NCBI GenBank assembly: GCA_945882415.1
Contig: CAMCWC010000009.1
Location: 62,001-126,000 of the forward strand
From: Chthonomonas calidirosea
Lineage (GTDB): Bacteria > Armatimonadota > Fimbriimonadia > Fimbriimonadales > Fimbriimonadaceae
Length of the DNA stretch: 64,000 nucleotides
Reading direction: 5' to 3'
Below the pieces are notes generated by a model. The model was not told the origin of the DNA. It did no database searches and saw only the letters and a program-made list of their open reading frames with translations. This document shows positions 27,445 through 35,868 of the stretch, piece after piece; the stretch's first letter is position 1, and each line of letters starts with the position of its first letter. A program made the translations under genes and the position numbers.

Positions 27445-28587
27445 CTACGCCACCAAAACGCGAAGATCATCTTCGTTCACTTCGCTCTTGGAGTCCGCGA
27501 CCTTGATGAAGTTCGCGTAGATCTCCTCGAACCGTTCGTCGCTGAAGCTGTAACCGAGCTCGGCAAGGCGGTGCTTCAGGCCGTGTCGGCCGCTCTTGGA
27601 AGTCAGGATGATCTCGCTCTTCTCGGCCCCGACCAGCTTCGGATCGATGATTTCGTAGGTCGAGCGTTCCTTCAAAACGCCGTCCTGGTGAATGCCGCTG
27701 CTGTGGGCATAGGCGTTGGCGCCGACGATTGCCTTGTTGCGCTGAACTACCATTCCCGAAAGCCGGGAAACCATTCGAGACGTCGGAAGTAGCTGCGTGG
27801 TGTCGATCCCGGTCGAAGCGCCGAACTTGTCGTTACGGATGTAAAGCGCCATCACAACTTCCTCTAGGGAAGTGTTGCCCGCGCGCTCGCCGATGCCGTT
27901 GACCGTCACCTCAACCTGTCTGGCCCCCGCCATCACGCCGGCCAGCGTATTCGCCGTCGCCATGCCGAGGTCGTTGTGGCAGTGACAAGAGAACACCGCC
28001 TTGTCGCTGTTCGGAACGTTCTCTATGATCCCCTTGATCAGGTGGTAGTACTCGTTTGGATACGTAAACCCGGTCGTATCCGGAACGTTGATCGTCGTCG
28101 CGCCGGCCTTGATGACCTCTTCGACAACTTTATAAACGTAAGACAAGTCGGCCCGACCGGAGTCTTCCATGAAGTACTCAACATCGTCCGTAAACTGCCG
28201 CGCCCACTTCACCGCCTGAACGCCGGTCGCCAGAGCCTCCTCGCGGGTCATGCGCAGCTTGTGCTGAAGGTGGTTCTCGCTCACGCCAAGCCCGGTATGG
28301 ATTCGCCGCCGCTCCGCCGGAGCCAATGCCTCAGCGGCGACTTCGATGTCCTTCTGCCGCGCCCGCGTCAGACCACAAATCGTGACGCCCTTAAGCTGTT
28401 TTGCAAGCTGATTCACGCTCTCAAAATCGCCAGGGCTCGAAATAGGGAAGCCCGCTTCGATGATGTCAACGCCCAGCGAAACGAGCTGCTGCCCGATTTC
28501 CAACTTGTCGGCCAGCGAAAGTCGAACGCCCGGACTCTGCTCCCCATCGCGCAACGTCGTATCAAACACCAGCACGCGGTCACTCAT
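27445..28587 (-). CDS. leuA: 2-isopropylmalate synthase, short form lacking the regulatory domain
   Basis: 380 residues from ATG 28587 ([20 protein letters not shown]); the 22 codons upstream are open but unlike the family. It condenses acetyl-CoA with 2-oxoisovalerate in leucine synthesis. The TIM barrel is complete: [13 protein letters not shown] with the metal Asp, the HCHNDLGMA metal histidines, [17 protein letters not shown]. The helical subdomain ([23 protein letters not shown]) is also complete. The protein stops at the acidic linker [11 protein letters not shown], where a usual LeuA of about 510 residues continues into the leucine-binding domain. The dispersed element begins 1 bp after the stop. 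Homocitrate synthase is a weaker alternative. Confidence 0.85.
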   Translation of the reverse strand: MSDRVLVFDTTLRDGEQSPGVRLSLADKLEIGQQLVSLGVDIIEAGFPISSPGDFESVNQLAKQLKGVTICGLTRARQKDIEVAAEALAPAERRRIHTGLGVSENHLQHKLRMTREEALATGVQAVKWARQFTDDVEYFMEDSGRADLSYVYKVVEEVIKAGATTINVPDTTGFTYPNEYYHLIKGIIENVPNSDKAVFSCHCHNDLGMATANTLAGVMAGARQVEVTVNGIGERAGNTSLEEVVMALYIRNDKFGASTGIDTTQLLPTSRMVSRLSGMVVQRNKAIVGANAYAHSSGIHQDGVLKERSTYEIIDPKLVGAEKSEIILTSKSGRHGLKHRLAELGYSFSDERFEEIYANFIKVADSKSEVNEDDLRVLVA

Positions 28588-28651
28588 AACTGCATTATGT
28601 ACGCGCCGGTCGAACCACGACCGAGCCCGTCGCGGTATATTTCGTTGGCGC

Positions 28652-28891
28652 ATGACTCACGTGACGATTAACCTAACCGGCGGACGGGAACACGTACAGG
28701 AAGCGATTCTCTGGCGGCTTTGCCGAGAGTTCAATGTAAAAGTGAACATCCAAAAGGCGAATGTGGATGTCGACTTCGGCTGGGTCCAAGTCGAACTCGA
28801 AGGCCCCGTCGAAGATATCCAGCGCGCAACCGCCTGGCTCATGACAACCGGCTTGCACGTTGAGGCGCTTCAGCGCGCCGTTGGTGCATAA
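28652..28891 (+). CDS. Stand-alone NIL-domain protein
   Basis: 79 residues from ATG 28652, covering one NIL domain of ferredoxin-like fold: VTINLTGGREHVQEAILWRLCREFNVKVNI, then VDVDFGWVQVELEGP. The longer frame starting at 28460 overlaps leuA and is rejected. NIL domains are best known at the C-terminus of methionine ABC transporter ATPases, where they bind methionine, and in ferredoxin-like sulfur proteins. The gene is divergent from leuA, with 64 bp between starts, and is followed 5 bp later by the esterase gene. Confidence 0.85.
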   Translation: MTHVTINLTGGREHVQEAILWRLCREFNVKVNIQKANVDVDFGWVQVELEGPVEDIQRATAWLMTTGLHVEALQRAVGA

Positions 28892-28896
28892 GCCCC

Positions 28897-29781
28897 GTGT
28901 CTGGCCTTCCGGACGATTTCGAGGCGTTCTGGCACCGCACCGTCGCGGAAGCGTTTGCGGCCCCGCTTGACTACCATCGCAACCCGCAAGACGAGCGCAT
29001 GCGCGAATCGCATGTGGTCGAAAAGCTGGAGTTTCGTGGCATCAATGGCGAAACCCTCTACGGCTGGATCGCCCACCCACACGGCGCAAGGCGCCTACCC
29101 GGATTTGTTTGGATTCCGCCTTACGGTCGCGAGTCAAAGCTCCCGGATGATTACGGCACTAGGGAAGGCTTCACCAGTCTCAGCTTCAATTTCTTCGGCG
29201 AAAGTGCCTTCCATCAGGAAAAGTACGTCCCTTCCCGCGGCTACTTCGCCCAAGGCGCCGAGCTTCCCGAAACCTGGGTCTTCCGCCAAATGTTCCAGAA
29301 CTCGGTCATCGCAAGCCGCGTTCTGCAAGCCCAAATCGAAGCCGACGAAGACCGTATCGGCGTCATGGGAATGTCCCAAGGGGCCGGAATCACCCTCTGG
29401 AACGCCGCCTGGAACCCCATCGTCGGCGCCGCCTGCGCCGACATGCCGTTCCTAGGAAAGGTCCCCAGCACCCTAGTGGGCCACGTCTACCGCTATCCGC
29501 TCAAAGAACTCACCGACTTCATGGCCGAACTCCCAATGGGCGAGGCGCGAATCCTGAACACCGTCTCCTACTTCGACACCGCCACCCACGCCGCATTCTC
29601 CAAAGTTCCGACTCACGTTTCGCTCGGCCTCAAAGATCCCGCTTGTAAACCGGATTCGGTCAGGGCCATCTTCGAAGCCCTGCCCGAACCCAAAGAACTG
29701 TCCGTCCTCGATTGGGGCCACGACTGGCATCCCGAAATGATCTCCCAAAACGCCGCCTGGCTCCGCGAGCACCTGAAATGA
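28897..29781 (+). CDS. Acetyl xylan esterase (AXE1) family alpha/beta hydrolase
   Basis: 294 residues beginning with GTG (28897). The family start is LPDDFEAFWHRTVAEA. The nucleophile is Ser in GVMGMSQGAG. Asp in LGLKDPACKP and His in WGHDWHPE complete the triad. The oxyanion region is VWIPPYG. No signal peptide, so a cytoplasmic deacetylase acting on small acetylated sugars or antibiotics is likely. It is 5 bp after the NIL gene and its stop overlaps the following glycosyltransferase start (ATGA). Confidence 0.87.
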   Translation: MSGLPDDFEAFWHRTVAEAFAAPLDYHRNPQDERMRESHVVEKLEFRGINGETLYGWIAHPHGARRLPGFVWIPPYGRESKLPDDYGTREGFTSLSFNFFGESAFHQEKYVPSRGYFAQGAELPETWVFRQMFQNSVIASRVLQAQIEADEDRIGVMGMSQGAGITLWNAAWNPIVGAACADMPFLGKVPSTLVGHVYRYPLKELTDFMAELPMGEARILNTVSYFDTATHAAFSKVPTHVSLGLKDPACKPDSVRAIFEALPEPKELSVLDWGHDWHPEMISQNAAWLREHLK

Positions 29782-30842
29782 AAGTCCTCCAAATCGCCAG
29801 CTCGCTGAACGATTGGGGCGGAATCGAGCGCTACGTCTCCTTTCTATCGAAGGGCCTTCGCGACCACGGCCACGAAGTCACCATCGCCCGCACCGACGAG
29901 GGCAAGCTCGGCAAACGCGAACCGGGCGTCAATATCGGGATCGAGCGGAAGCTGGACTTTCGAACTTTGGCGAAGTACCTTCGCCTCCTCTCAGACACCA
30001 AGTTCGACGTCGCCCACGTTCACTTCAGCCCCGACTTCGTAACCGCGGGCCTTGCCGTTCGAATGCGCAAAGTCCCAACCCGGGTCATGACGCGTCATGT
30101 CGCGTTGCCTTGGAACCGCCGCAAAGCCCGAATCTACAACCGCCTGTGGCCGAACATCATCCCGGTTTCAAACGCCGTGCGAAACGTGCTTGCCGAAAGC
30201 GGAATTCCACCGGAACGCATGATCGTCGCGAAAGCGGGCTCACCCGAGCCGGTTTTCCACCGCTCTCGTGACGATGTCCGAACGGACCTAAGTTTTGGCG
30301 CTACCGGATTCTTTGCCGGATCGTTTAGCCGCCTTAACAAGGAAAAGGGAATAGATGTCTTCCTCCGCGCCATGCCCCGCGCCCAAGGGGTGCACGCCCT
30401 AATCTACGGCGAAGGCGCCTACGGCGAAGAACTTGCAAAGCTGAGTTCCTTCATGCGCGTCGCGAACCAGGTGCACTTCATTGGCCGGGTAGAAGAAGTG
30501 GCTGACCACATGCGCGCGATGGACGTGGTCGTCATTCCGAGTGTTTGGGAAGAGGCGTTTCCCTACGCTGCCCTGGAAGCTCTCGCGGTGGGAACGCCCG
30601 TGATTGCGTCGAAGGTCGGCGGTATTCCCGAGATCGTTTCGGAAGGCGAAACTGGCTTCCTGTTCCAAGCCGGAAATCCAGAAGACCTTGCGCGTGCCCT
30701 GCTCGAAGCCCGGTCCGACCCTGACCGGCTTGCCAGGATTGGTCGGAACGGCCAGGAACTGTTCAACGCCGAATACACAATTCCAAAGATGGCCGCCCGA
30801 ATCGAGGCGGCTTATCTCAAATTCGCTGAGTTGCCAGCCTAA
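29778..30842 (+). CDS. Glycosyltransferase family 4 protein
   Basis: 354 residues from ATG 29778, translationally coupled to the esterase. It has the GT-B fold of family 4. The N-terminal strand is VLQIASSLNDWGGIERYVSFLSKGL. The nucleotide-sugar site holds SRLNKEKGIDVFLRAM, and the C-terminal signature is EAFPYAALEALAVGTPVIASKVGGIPEIV, whose Glu pair (E-x7-E) is preserved. It ends with DPDRLARIGRNG and a C-terminal helix. It likely acts at the cytoplasmic face on lipid- or LPS-linked glycans. Its 3' end overlaps the convergent kdsA by 26 bp. Confidence 0.9.
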   Translation: MKVLQIASSLNDWGGIERYVSFLSKGLRDHGHEVTIARTDEGKLGKREPGVNIGIERKLDFRTLAKYLRLLSDTKFDVAHVHFSPDFVTAGLAVRMRKVPTRVMTRHVALPWNRRKARIYNRLWPNIIPVSNAVRNVLAESGIPPERMIVAKAGSPEPVFHRSRDDVRTDLSFGATGFFAGSFSRLNKEKGIDVFLRAMPRAQGVHALIYGEGAYGEELAKLSSFMRVANQVHFIGRVEEVADHMRAMDVVVIPSVWEEAFPYAALEALAVGTPVIASKVGGIPEIVSEGETGFLFQAGNPEDLARALLEARSDPDRLARIGRNGQELFNAEYTIPKMAARIEAAYLKFAELPA

Positions 30843-31659
30843 TATCGCGAACCACAGTTAAAAGTTCGCGGGCCTGATCAAGGGGCCACTGAGTAGCGGC
30901 ATCGGACCAAGCGTTTTCTGGATCAGGATGAACTTCGAGGAAGAGTGCGTCGATTCCAACGGCAACTGCAGCCCGGGTCATCGCTGGAATGCTTTCTCGG
31001 ACGCCTCCGGTCGACGTTCCCGCCGCGCCGGGCCGCTGGGCCGAGTGCGTAGCGTCGAAGCAAACCGGAACCCCGAAGCTCCGCATGATCTCAAGCCCGG
31101 GCATATCAACGATCAGCGTGTTGTAGCCGAAACTAGTACCGCGCTCGGTCAGCATCTGGCCGTTTGCACCGGCCGCGCTAAGCTTGTCAACGATGTTCTT
31201 GGTGTCCCATGGGGCAAGGAACTGGCCCTTCTTCACGTTAACCGGCTTGCCGGTCGCCGACGCAGCTAACAGTAAATCGGTCTGCCGACACAAGAACGCT
31301 GGAATCTGGAGCAGGTCAACGTGCTCCGCAACTTCGGCCGCCTGTTCGGCGGTGTGAATGTCCGTCGTGACGGGAACGCTGAACTGCGCCTTAATGTGGT
31401 CTAGGGTTTGGAGTCCGACCTCAAAACCCAGTCCACGCTTAGCGCTGCCAGAGCTTCGGTTCGCTTTGTCAACGGACGCCTTGAAGATGTAGTTAAACCC
31501 AAGGTCCTCGCAGTGGCCAGCCATTTCCTCCGCGATCTGCTGGCATAACTCCAACGACTCGGCAAGACACGGCCCCGCGATGATCGTTAACCGATCACTC
31601 CCGACTTCAACTGGTCCAACGTGGAAGGATTTGACCGTACTCAGACGAGGCCAACCCAT
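30817..31659 (-). CDS. kdsA: 3-deoxy-8-phosphooctulonate (KDO-8-P) synthase
   Basis: 280 residues. It condenses PEP with arabinose-5-phosphate to make KDO-8-P for LPS inner core. Motifs are TIIAGPCLAES, NYIFKASVDKANRSS, PVTTDIHTAEQA, LQIPAFLCRQTDLL, KPVNVKKGQFLAPWD, VCFDATHSAQ. The C-in-GPC and H/E/D residues of a metal-dependent form appear present. It argues that the cell has an LPS outer membrane. Its start overlaps the end of sdhB by 19 bp. Confidence 0.94.
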   Translation of the reverse strand: MGWPRLSTVKSFHVGPVEVGSDRLTIIAGPCLAESLELCQQIAEEMAGHCEDLGFNYIFKASVDKANRSSGSAKRGLGFEVGLQTLDHIKAQFSVPVTTDIHTAEQAAEVAEHVDLLQIPAFLCRQTDLLLAASATGKPVNVKKGQFLAPWDTKNIVDKLSAAGANGQMLTERGTSFGYNTLIVDMPGLEIMRSFGVPVCFDATHSAQRPGAAGTSTGGVRESIPAMTRAAVAVGIDALFLEVHPDPENAWSDAATQWPLDQARELLTVVRDIRLATQRI

Positions 31660-32429
31660 TTCTTGATCTTATAGATCGTCGTGTCCCGGTTCAACTGAGC
31701 AATCGCCCGAGTGAGCGGAACGCCCTTCGGGCAAACCTTGACGCAGTTCTGGGCGTTGCCGCAAGCGCTGAGGCCCTCTTCGGAAGTCAGGTAGTCCAAC
31801 CGCTCGTTTTCCAGCGACTTTCCGACTGGGTGAAGGTTGAATAACAGTGCCTGGCCAAGGGCGGCAGGACCGACAAACGGCGACTTCTCGTTGACCTGTG
31901 GGCAAGCTTCCAGGCAGCAACCGCAAGACATGCAGCGGGAAAGGGCGTAACGGAGCTGGCGGACATTATCGTCCTGTGGAGCCGCGGCGCCGAGGTCGTA
32001 GGAGCCGTCAATCGGAACCCAGGCTTTCACCTTGATGAGGTTTTCGAACATCTTCGAGCGGTCGACAACGAGGTCTCGCATAACCGGGAATTTCGACATT
32101 GGCTTGAGCTCGACGAAGAACTCGTCACCCTGAACCTGACCAACTTCTTCAATCAAAGCTGTACATGCCTGCCGCACGGTGCCGTTGATGATCATCGTGC
32201 AAGATCCGCAGACCTCTTCAAGGCATGCGCCGTCCCAAGCGGGCGGGCTTACCGACTTTCCGTCGACCGTCTGTGGATTTTTCTGCACTTCCATCAGCGC
32301 GGAAATCACGTTCAACTTTTCGCGGAACGGAATCACGAACTCTTCCCAGTGGGAGTTGCTTTTCTCGCCAGCCTGTCGAAGGACTTTAAGTCGGATTTTG
32401 GAAGCCGTAGCGGTCGCCGTCATACTCAC
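31641..32429 (-). CDS. sdhB: Succinate dehydrogenase / fumarate reductase iron-sulfur subunit
   Basis: 262 residues. Clusters follow the family order. The [2Fe-2S] site is CLEEVCGSC with a fourth Cys 12 residues on (C-x4-C-x2-C-x11-C). The [4Fe-4S] site is CMSCGCCLEACP. The [3Fe-4S] site is CGNAQNCVKVCPKGVP. It transfers electrons from the flavoprotein to quinone in complex II. No sdhA or sdhC lies in the window next to it; its neighbours are kdsA and a prepilin gene, so the rest of the complex must be elsewhere or upstream at a distance. It overlaps kdsA by 19 bp. Confidence 0.92.
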   Translation of the reverse strand: MSMTATATASKIRLKVLRQAGEKSNSHWEEFVIPFREKLNVISALMEVQKNPQTVDGKSVSPPAWDGACLEEVCGSCTMIINGTVRQACTALIEEVGQVQGDEFFVELKPMSKFPVMRDLVVDRSKMFENLIKVKAWVPIDGSYDLGAAAPQDDNVRQLRYALSRCMSCGCCLEACPQVNEKSPFVGPAALGQALLFNLHPVGKSLENERLDYLTSEEGLSACGNAQNCVKVCPKGVPLTRAIAQLNRDTTIYKIKKWVGLV

Positions 32430-32468
32430 ACTTCATTCTACGCGGAACGATCGAATCCGATTGTCAGC

Positions 32469-32498
32469 CGCCCCTCAATCGCCATTGATCGAGGGGCG
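32469..32498. other. Hairpin between the prepilin gene and sdhB
   Basis: CGCCCCTC (32469-32476) and GAGGGGCG (32491-32498) form an 8-bp stem with a 14-nt loop that itself has a short CAAT/ATTG pair. On the minus strand it follows the prepilin stop by 9 bp. There is no T run, so if it terminates transcription it does so poorly. Confidence 0.5.
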
Positions 32499-32507
32499 CT
32501 TTGCACC

Positions 32508-33335
32508 TTAAGGTCGTGGTTCCGCGAGCAGATCAGGGATGCCGTTGAGGTCGTACGGCAGGTTGTAGCAAGCCTTGATCGCACCAGCACCAAAGAAAGT
32601 GTCAGGAGCAGTGCCTGGCAATGAGCCGTTCTTCTTGAATGCCTTTGCGTGGGCATCGGCAAAGTTGATGACGATGGTGTCGGTGTGTCGGGCTTTACCG
32701 GCGAAGTTCTGCGCGGCAAATGGACCGGCTGGCTGGTAGTAGCTCGGCACATCCGTTCGGCGGGCAAGAGGAACATCCTCGTTCGGTCCACCCTGGCGAA
32801 CGTACGCAGCCGAGTAGAACATCGGAACGTCGGACGGAGCGTTGAGTGAGCCTTCGTTTACAACCGATTCGCCGAAAGTCGGCGGGACCGCTGGGTCTTC
32901 AAACAGGGCGAAGTTGATGCTGGTGCTGACCGTTTCAATCGCGGCGCCGTTGCCAGTGAACGGAACAAGCCCGAGTCCAGCAAGGACGGTGCGCCAGTTG
33001 ATCGCCTTTGGATCTGCTGGGTCGGTGTAGATTTCCTTGTTCTTGGTGTAGGGGAAAATCGCGTCGTAGATTGCATAGACCTGCGTTCCGCTGCCTGGGA
33101 TAACAAATCCGTTCGGCGTTCCGATTCCATACGCGCTTTGGGCAAAGGTGCCGTCGTAATCGGTGTTGTACATGATTACCGCGGTGGCGTTTTGCTTGAG
33201 GTTGCTGAGAGCGGCGGTCTTCTTTGCGGCAGCTTTCGCCTGAGCGAAAACAGGGAAGAGGATGGCAGCCAGGATCGCGATGATGGCGATGACAACTAGC
33301 AGCTCGATAAGGGTGAAGGCTCGTTTTGTTGGCAT
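32508..33335 (-). CDS. Type IV pilin-like protein with N-terminal methylation signal (DUF1559-type)
   Basis: 275 residues from ATG 33335. A short basic leader (PTKRA) is followed by FTLIELLVVIAIIAILAAIL with Glu5 after the cleavage site, the PilD class III signal, and FPVFAQAKAAAKK. The C-terminal globular part has the IVINFADAHAKAF motif common in prepilin-like proteins of Armatimonadota and Planctomycetota. Such proteins are exported and may form pseudopili or surface filaments. A longer frame to 33386 lacks the leader. The gene stands alone, about 80 bp upstream of sdhB. Confidence 0.9.
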   Translation of the reverse strand: MPTKRAFTLIELLVVIAIIAILAAILFPVFAQAKAAAKKTAALSNLKQNATAVIMYNTDYDGTFAQSAYGIGTPNGFVIPGSGTQVYAIYDAIFPYTKNKEIYTDPADPKAINWRTVLAGLGLVPFTGNGAAIETVSTSINFALFEDPAVPPTFGESVVNEGSLNAPSDVPMFYSAAYVRQGGPNEDVPLARRTDVPSYYQPAGPFAAQNFAGKARHTDTIVINFADAHAKAFKKNGSLPGTAPDTFFGAGAIKACYNLPYDLNGIPDLLAEPRP

Positions 33336-33513
33336 AAGTGCATTCGGACGTGCCTTCCCGAGCGCGTGACCAGAGCCTACGTTCAAGGGACCACACTGTC
33401 CGCCTTAACCCCTCTAAGGTACCGAAAAAATTAACGTTCTCTTAACACGAGACATTGCGGATCATTGCGCAATTGAGTTTGAATTGCTGGGTTAGCTTGG
33501 TAAGATTTGCCTG

Positions 33514-34263
33514 ATGTCGAGTGTGGTTTCGAAGTCTGAGCAATCCAGAGTGGAAATTTTAGGAATGCCGGTCGACCGTGTGACCATGTCGGAGACCATG
33601 GCACGGCTAGAAGAGTTCGTATCCTCGGGCAGGCCGCACTTTGTCATCACCGCGGACGCCGCCGGAATCGTGCAGGCCCAGTCCGACCAAGACTATCAGC
33701 TTCTGTATCGTCGTGCGGACCTCATCACTCCCGATAGCGCAGGCGTGCTGTGGGCGGCCAAGCGGCTCGGAAAGCCGATGTCCGAACGTGTGAGCGGCGT
33801 TGATATTGTTGATCGCGTATGTGCCCTCAGCGCGGATACCGGGGATAGCATCTTCTTCCTCGGTGCGGCTCCAGGCGTCGCTGAGCTTGCGGCCGAGAAA
33901 ATGCGCCTGAAGTATCCAGGTTGCAACATCGTCGGAACCAGGAATGGCTACTTCCCGGCAGAGAGCGATCGCGTGGTGGCAGCAGAAATTGCCGAGCTTG
34001 ATCCCGATTTTCTGTTCGTGGCCATGGGAATTCCGCGGCAGGAGAAGTTCATTCTTGACACGATGCCGATCATCAAGGCACGCGTTTCCATTGGCGTCGG
34101 CGGCACGTTCGACGTATTCAGCGGCAAGGTAAAGCGTGCTCCGGTGATCATTCAAAAGCTCAAACTAGAATGGCTCTGGCGGACGCTTCAAAACCCATCA
34201 AAACTCAGTAAGACCAAACTGCTGCCGAAGTTCGTACTACTGGTGTTAAAGCAGAAGCGATGA
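33514..34263 (+). CDS. WecG/TagA/CpsF family glycosyltransferase
   Basis: 249 residues. Landmarks are ILGMPVDRVTMSE, FVITADAAGIVQAQ, the catalytic Asp in DLITPDSAGVLWAA, FFLGAAPGVAELAAE, GTRNGYF and the C-terminal LLFVAMGIPRQEKF-like (DFLFVAMGIPRQEKF), GVGGTFDVFSG, RAPVIIQKL. It would add an N-acetylmannosamine- or related sugar to a lipid-linked intermediate on the inner face of the membrane. A TTGAAT-N16-TAAGAT promoter-like pair at 33479-33506 would start transcription about at the ATG, so a leaderless message is possible. Its end overlaps the next gene by ATGA. Confidence 0.9.
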   Translation: MSSVVSKSEQSRVEILGMPVDRVTMSETMARLEEFVSSGRPHFVITADAAGIVQAQSDQDYQLLYRRADLITPDSAGVLWAAKRLGKPMSERVSGVDIVDRVCALSADTGDSIFFLGAAPGVAELAAEKMRLKYPGCNIVGTRNGYFPAESDRVVAAEIAELDPDFLFVAMGIPRQEKFILDTMPIIKARVSIGVGGTFDVFSGKVKRAPVIIQKLKLEWLWRTLQNPSKLSKTKLLPKFVLLVLKQKR

Positions 34264-34811
34264 AAATTTACACGCGCACCGGCGACACCGGCACAACGGG
34301 CCTCCTTGGGGGCGACCGGATCGCGAAAGATTCACCACGCATCACCGCGATCGGTGAAGTGGATGAATTGAATGCGAGTCTTGGCGTCGCCATTGCGGCA
34401 AATCCGCCCAGCGAGATCGCCGGATGGATCAACCGCATTCAGTCTCAACTGTTCGACATCGGCGCGGAGTTGGCTTGTCCAGTGGACAGCGACTACAAAA
34501 TTGATCGCATCACTCCCGAGGACTCGGAAGAGTTGGAATCGGAGATCGATCAGATGGAATCCAAACTTGCCCAGCTTACGAACTTCATTCTTCCCGGAGG
34601 CACGGCGGCCAGCGCGAACTTGCACCTTTCTCGATCAATTTGCCGACGAGCAGAAAGGGCAGTTTTCAACTTGTCGCGATCTGAATCTGTTTCGACCGAC
34701 CTAGTGACCTTCCTGAATCGTCTATCCGATTGGCTGTTCACCGCGGCGCGTGCTAGCAATGCCGCAGCCGGGGTGGCAGACGAAATCTGGTCACGAAGAG
34801 CCCGAAAATGA
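34260..34811 (+). CDS. ATP:cob(I)alamin adenosyltransferase, PduO type
   Basis: 183 residues. The ATP-binding start is MKIYTRTGDTGTTGLLGG, followed by GEVDELNASLG and the helical signature SRSICRRAERAVF. It converts cob(I)alamin to adenosylcobalamin for B12-dependent enzymes. Length is typical. ATGA overlaps at both ends place it in an operon with the WecG-type gene and a periplasmic unknown. The functional connection of these three genes is not obvious. Confidence 0.92.
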   Translation: MKIYTRTGDTGTTGLLGGDRIAKDSPRITAIGEVDELNASLGVAIAANPPSEIAGWINRIQSQLFDIGAELACPVDSDYKIDRITPEDSEELESEIDQMESKLAQLTNFILPGGTAASANLHLSRSICRRAERAVFNLSRSESVSTDLVTFLNRLSDWLFTAARASNAAAGVADEIWSRRARK

Positions 34812-35563
34812 ACTCCATCATCCTTTCGACGATTCTTGTATTAGCGGGTTCTCCTGCGCAGGCACCCGAGGTGACCGCGAGCAGCTTGATCTCCAAGATG
34901 CTGCTGAATTACAACAACGCGCGCTCGGCCCAGGGCCGCATTACTACAAAGCAATCTGCTAAGAACGTGACGGTCGAAACGTTGACCGAGGTCGCCATTC
35001 AACAGACGGCTCGGTTGCTGATTCGCCAGACGAGAACAGGTACAGATGGCGGACGATTCGTTGCCATTGCCGACGGCGAGTACTTTGCTTATGACAAGCC
35101 AAAGGGTGTTCTTGGCAAACCACGGTTTGTCGAACCACAGTTCAACTACGGGCGACCGATGACCCTTCGCGAGGTCTACATGGTTGTGTCAGGAACCTTT
35201 GCAGAGAAGAGTCCACCTCTTGACATCATCATCAGTCGCCGGGACGACCTCGAAAGCCTGCGCAACAAGTGGGGAAAGAAGTTTGAAATCTCCGGTAAGG
35301 CGGAAATCCGAGGTCAAAGTGTGTACGTGGTGCGAGGCAGCTTCCTTCCGTTCGCGGAACTGCGAAACTCTGTGGGCGAAAAGCCGCAAGGAGTCGTAGA
35401 AATGAGCATCACCGAGGATGGACAACTGCTTAAGTACGTTGAGCTGGCGAATTATGTGGTCCCCTCAGCGGCCCAAGAACTGATCGCGGTACGGACCGAA
35501 TGGGACTTGGATATCAAGCTCAACGGTGAAATCGACTCGGCGATATTTGGTCCGGTCCGATAG
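34808..35563 (+). CDS. Exported LolA-like (DUF2092-type) protein
   Basis: 251 residues with a hydrophobic N-terminus (SIILSTILVLAGSPAQA), probably a cleaved signal peptide. The mature protein has helices (ASSLISKMLLNYNNARS) and an extended half-barrel of strands: AQGRITTKQSAK, RLLIRQTRTGTDG, GEYFAYDKPKG, VYVVRGSFLP, VVEMSITEDGQLLK. This layout resembles LolA/DUF2092 outer-membrane-lipid carriers. The assignment is by general pattern, not by exact motif. It overlaps the adenosyltransferase by ATGA. Confidence 0.7.
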   Translation: MNSIILSTILVLAGSPAQAPEVTASSLISKMLLNYNNARSAQGRITTKQSAKNVTVETLTEVAIQQTARLLIRQTRTGTDGGRFVAIADGEYFAYDKPKGVLGKPRFVEPQFNYGRPMTLREVYMVVSGTFAEKSPPLDIIISRRDDLESLRNKWGKKFEISGKAEIRGQSVYVVRGSFLPFAELRNSVGEKPQGVVEMSITEDGQLLKYVELANYVVPSAAQELIAVRTEWDLDIKLNGEIDSAIFGPVR

Positions 35564-35608
35564 GCCGGTCAAGAATTGTTTGACGTGCCGAAAAAATACA
35601 TTTTTGGG

Positions 35609-35621
35609 TAGATTAAATCTA
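35609..35621. promoter_or_regulatory. Perfect inverted repeat at the feoA start codon
   Basis: TAGATT-A-AATCTA, a 13-bp palindrome ending on the first base of the feoA ATG. It could be an operator, or an RNA stem next to the start codon, given its place before an iron-uptake operon. It does not match the Fur consensus well. Function is uncertain. Confidence 0.35.
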
Positions 35622-35866
35622 TGAGCGCGGTGGCAGGGATGACTTTTGCAGATCTGAAGAGCGGAATGAGTGCCCGAGTGATCGCGGTGGACGAAAACTG
35701 CCTCGATAGCCGTCGACTCCAAGAAATGGGTTTCACCGTTGGAACGCAATTCAGCGTGGTGAAAGTCGCTCCGATGGGTGACCCAATCGAGATTCTCGTT
35801 CGCGGGTACAGAATCTGCCTCCGCAAGAACGAGTGTCACTGCATCCAGATCGAGTCGGTCGGCTAA
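35621..35866 (+). CDS. feoA: FeoA, ferrous iron transport accessory protein
   Basis: 81 residues of an SH3-like domain: LKSGMSARVIAVDEN, SRRLQEMGFTVGTQFSVVKVAPMGDPIEILVRGYRICLRKNE. The family assists FeoB, probably by binding its cytoplasmic part. It is immediately followed by feoB. Confidence 0.93.
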   Translation: MSAVAGMTFADLKSGMSARVIAVDENCLDSRRLQEMGFTVGTQFSVVKVAPMGDPIEILVRGYRICLRKNECHCIQIESVG

Positions 35867-35868
35867 AG

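Noticed and set aside
28588-28651. T-box or leucine leader peptide before leuA
   Set aside because: Only 64 bp separate leuA from the divergent NIL gene, with no T-box motif, specifier stem or Leu-rich peptide.
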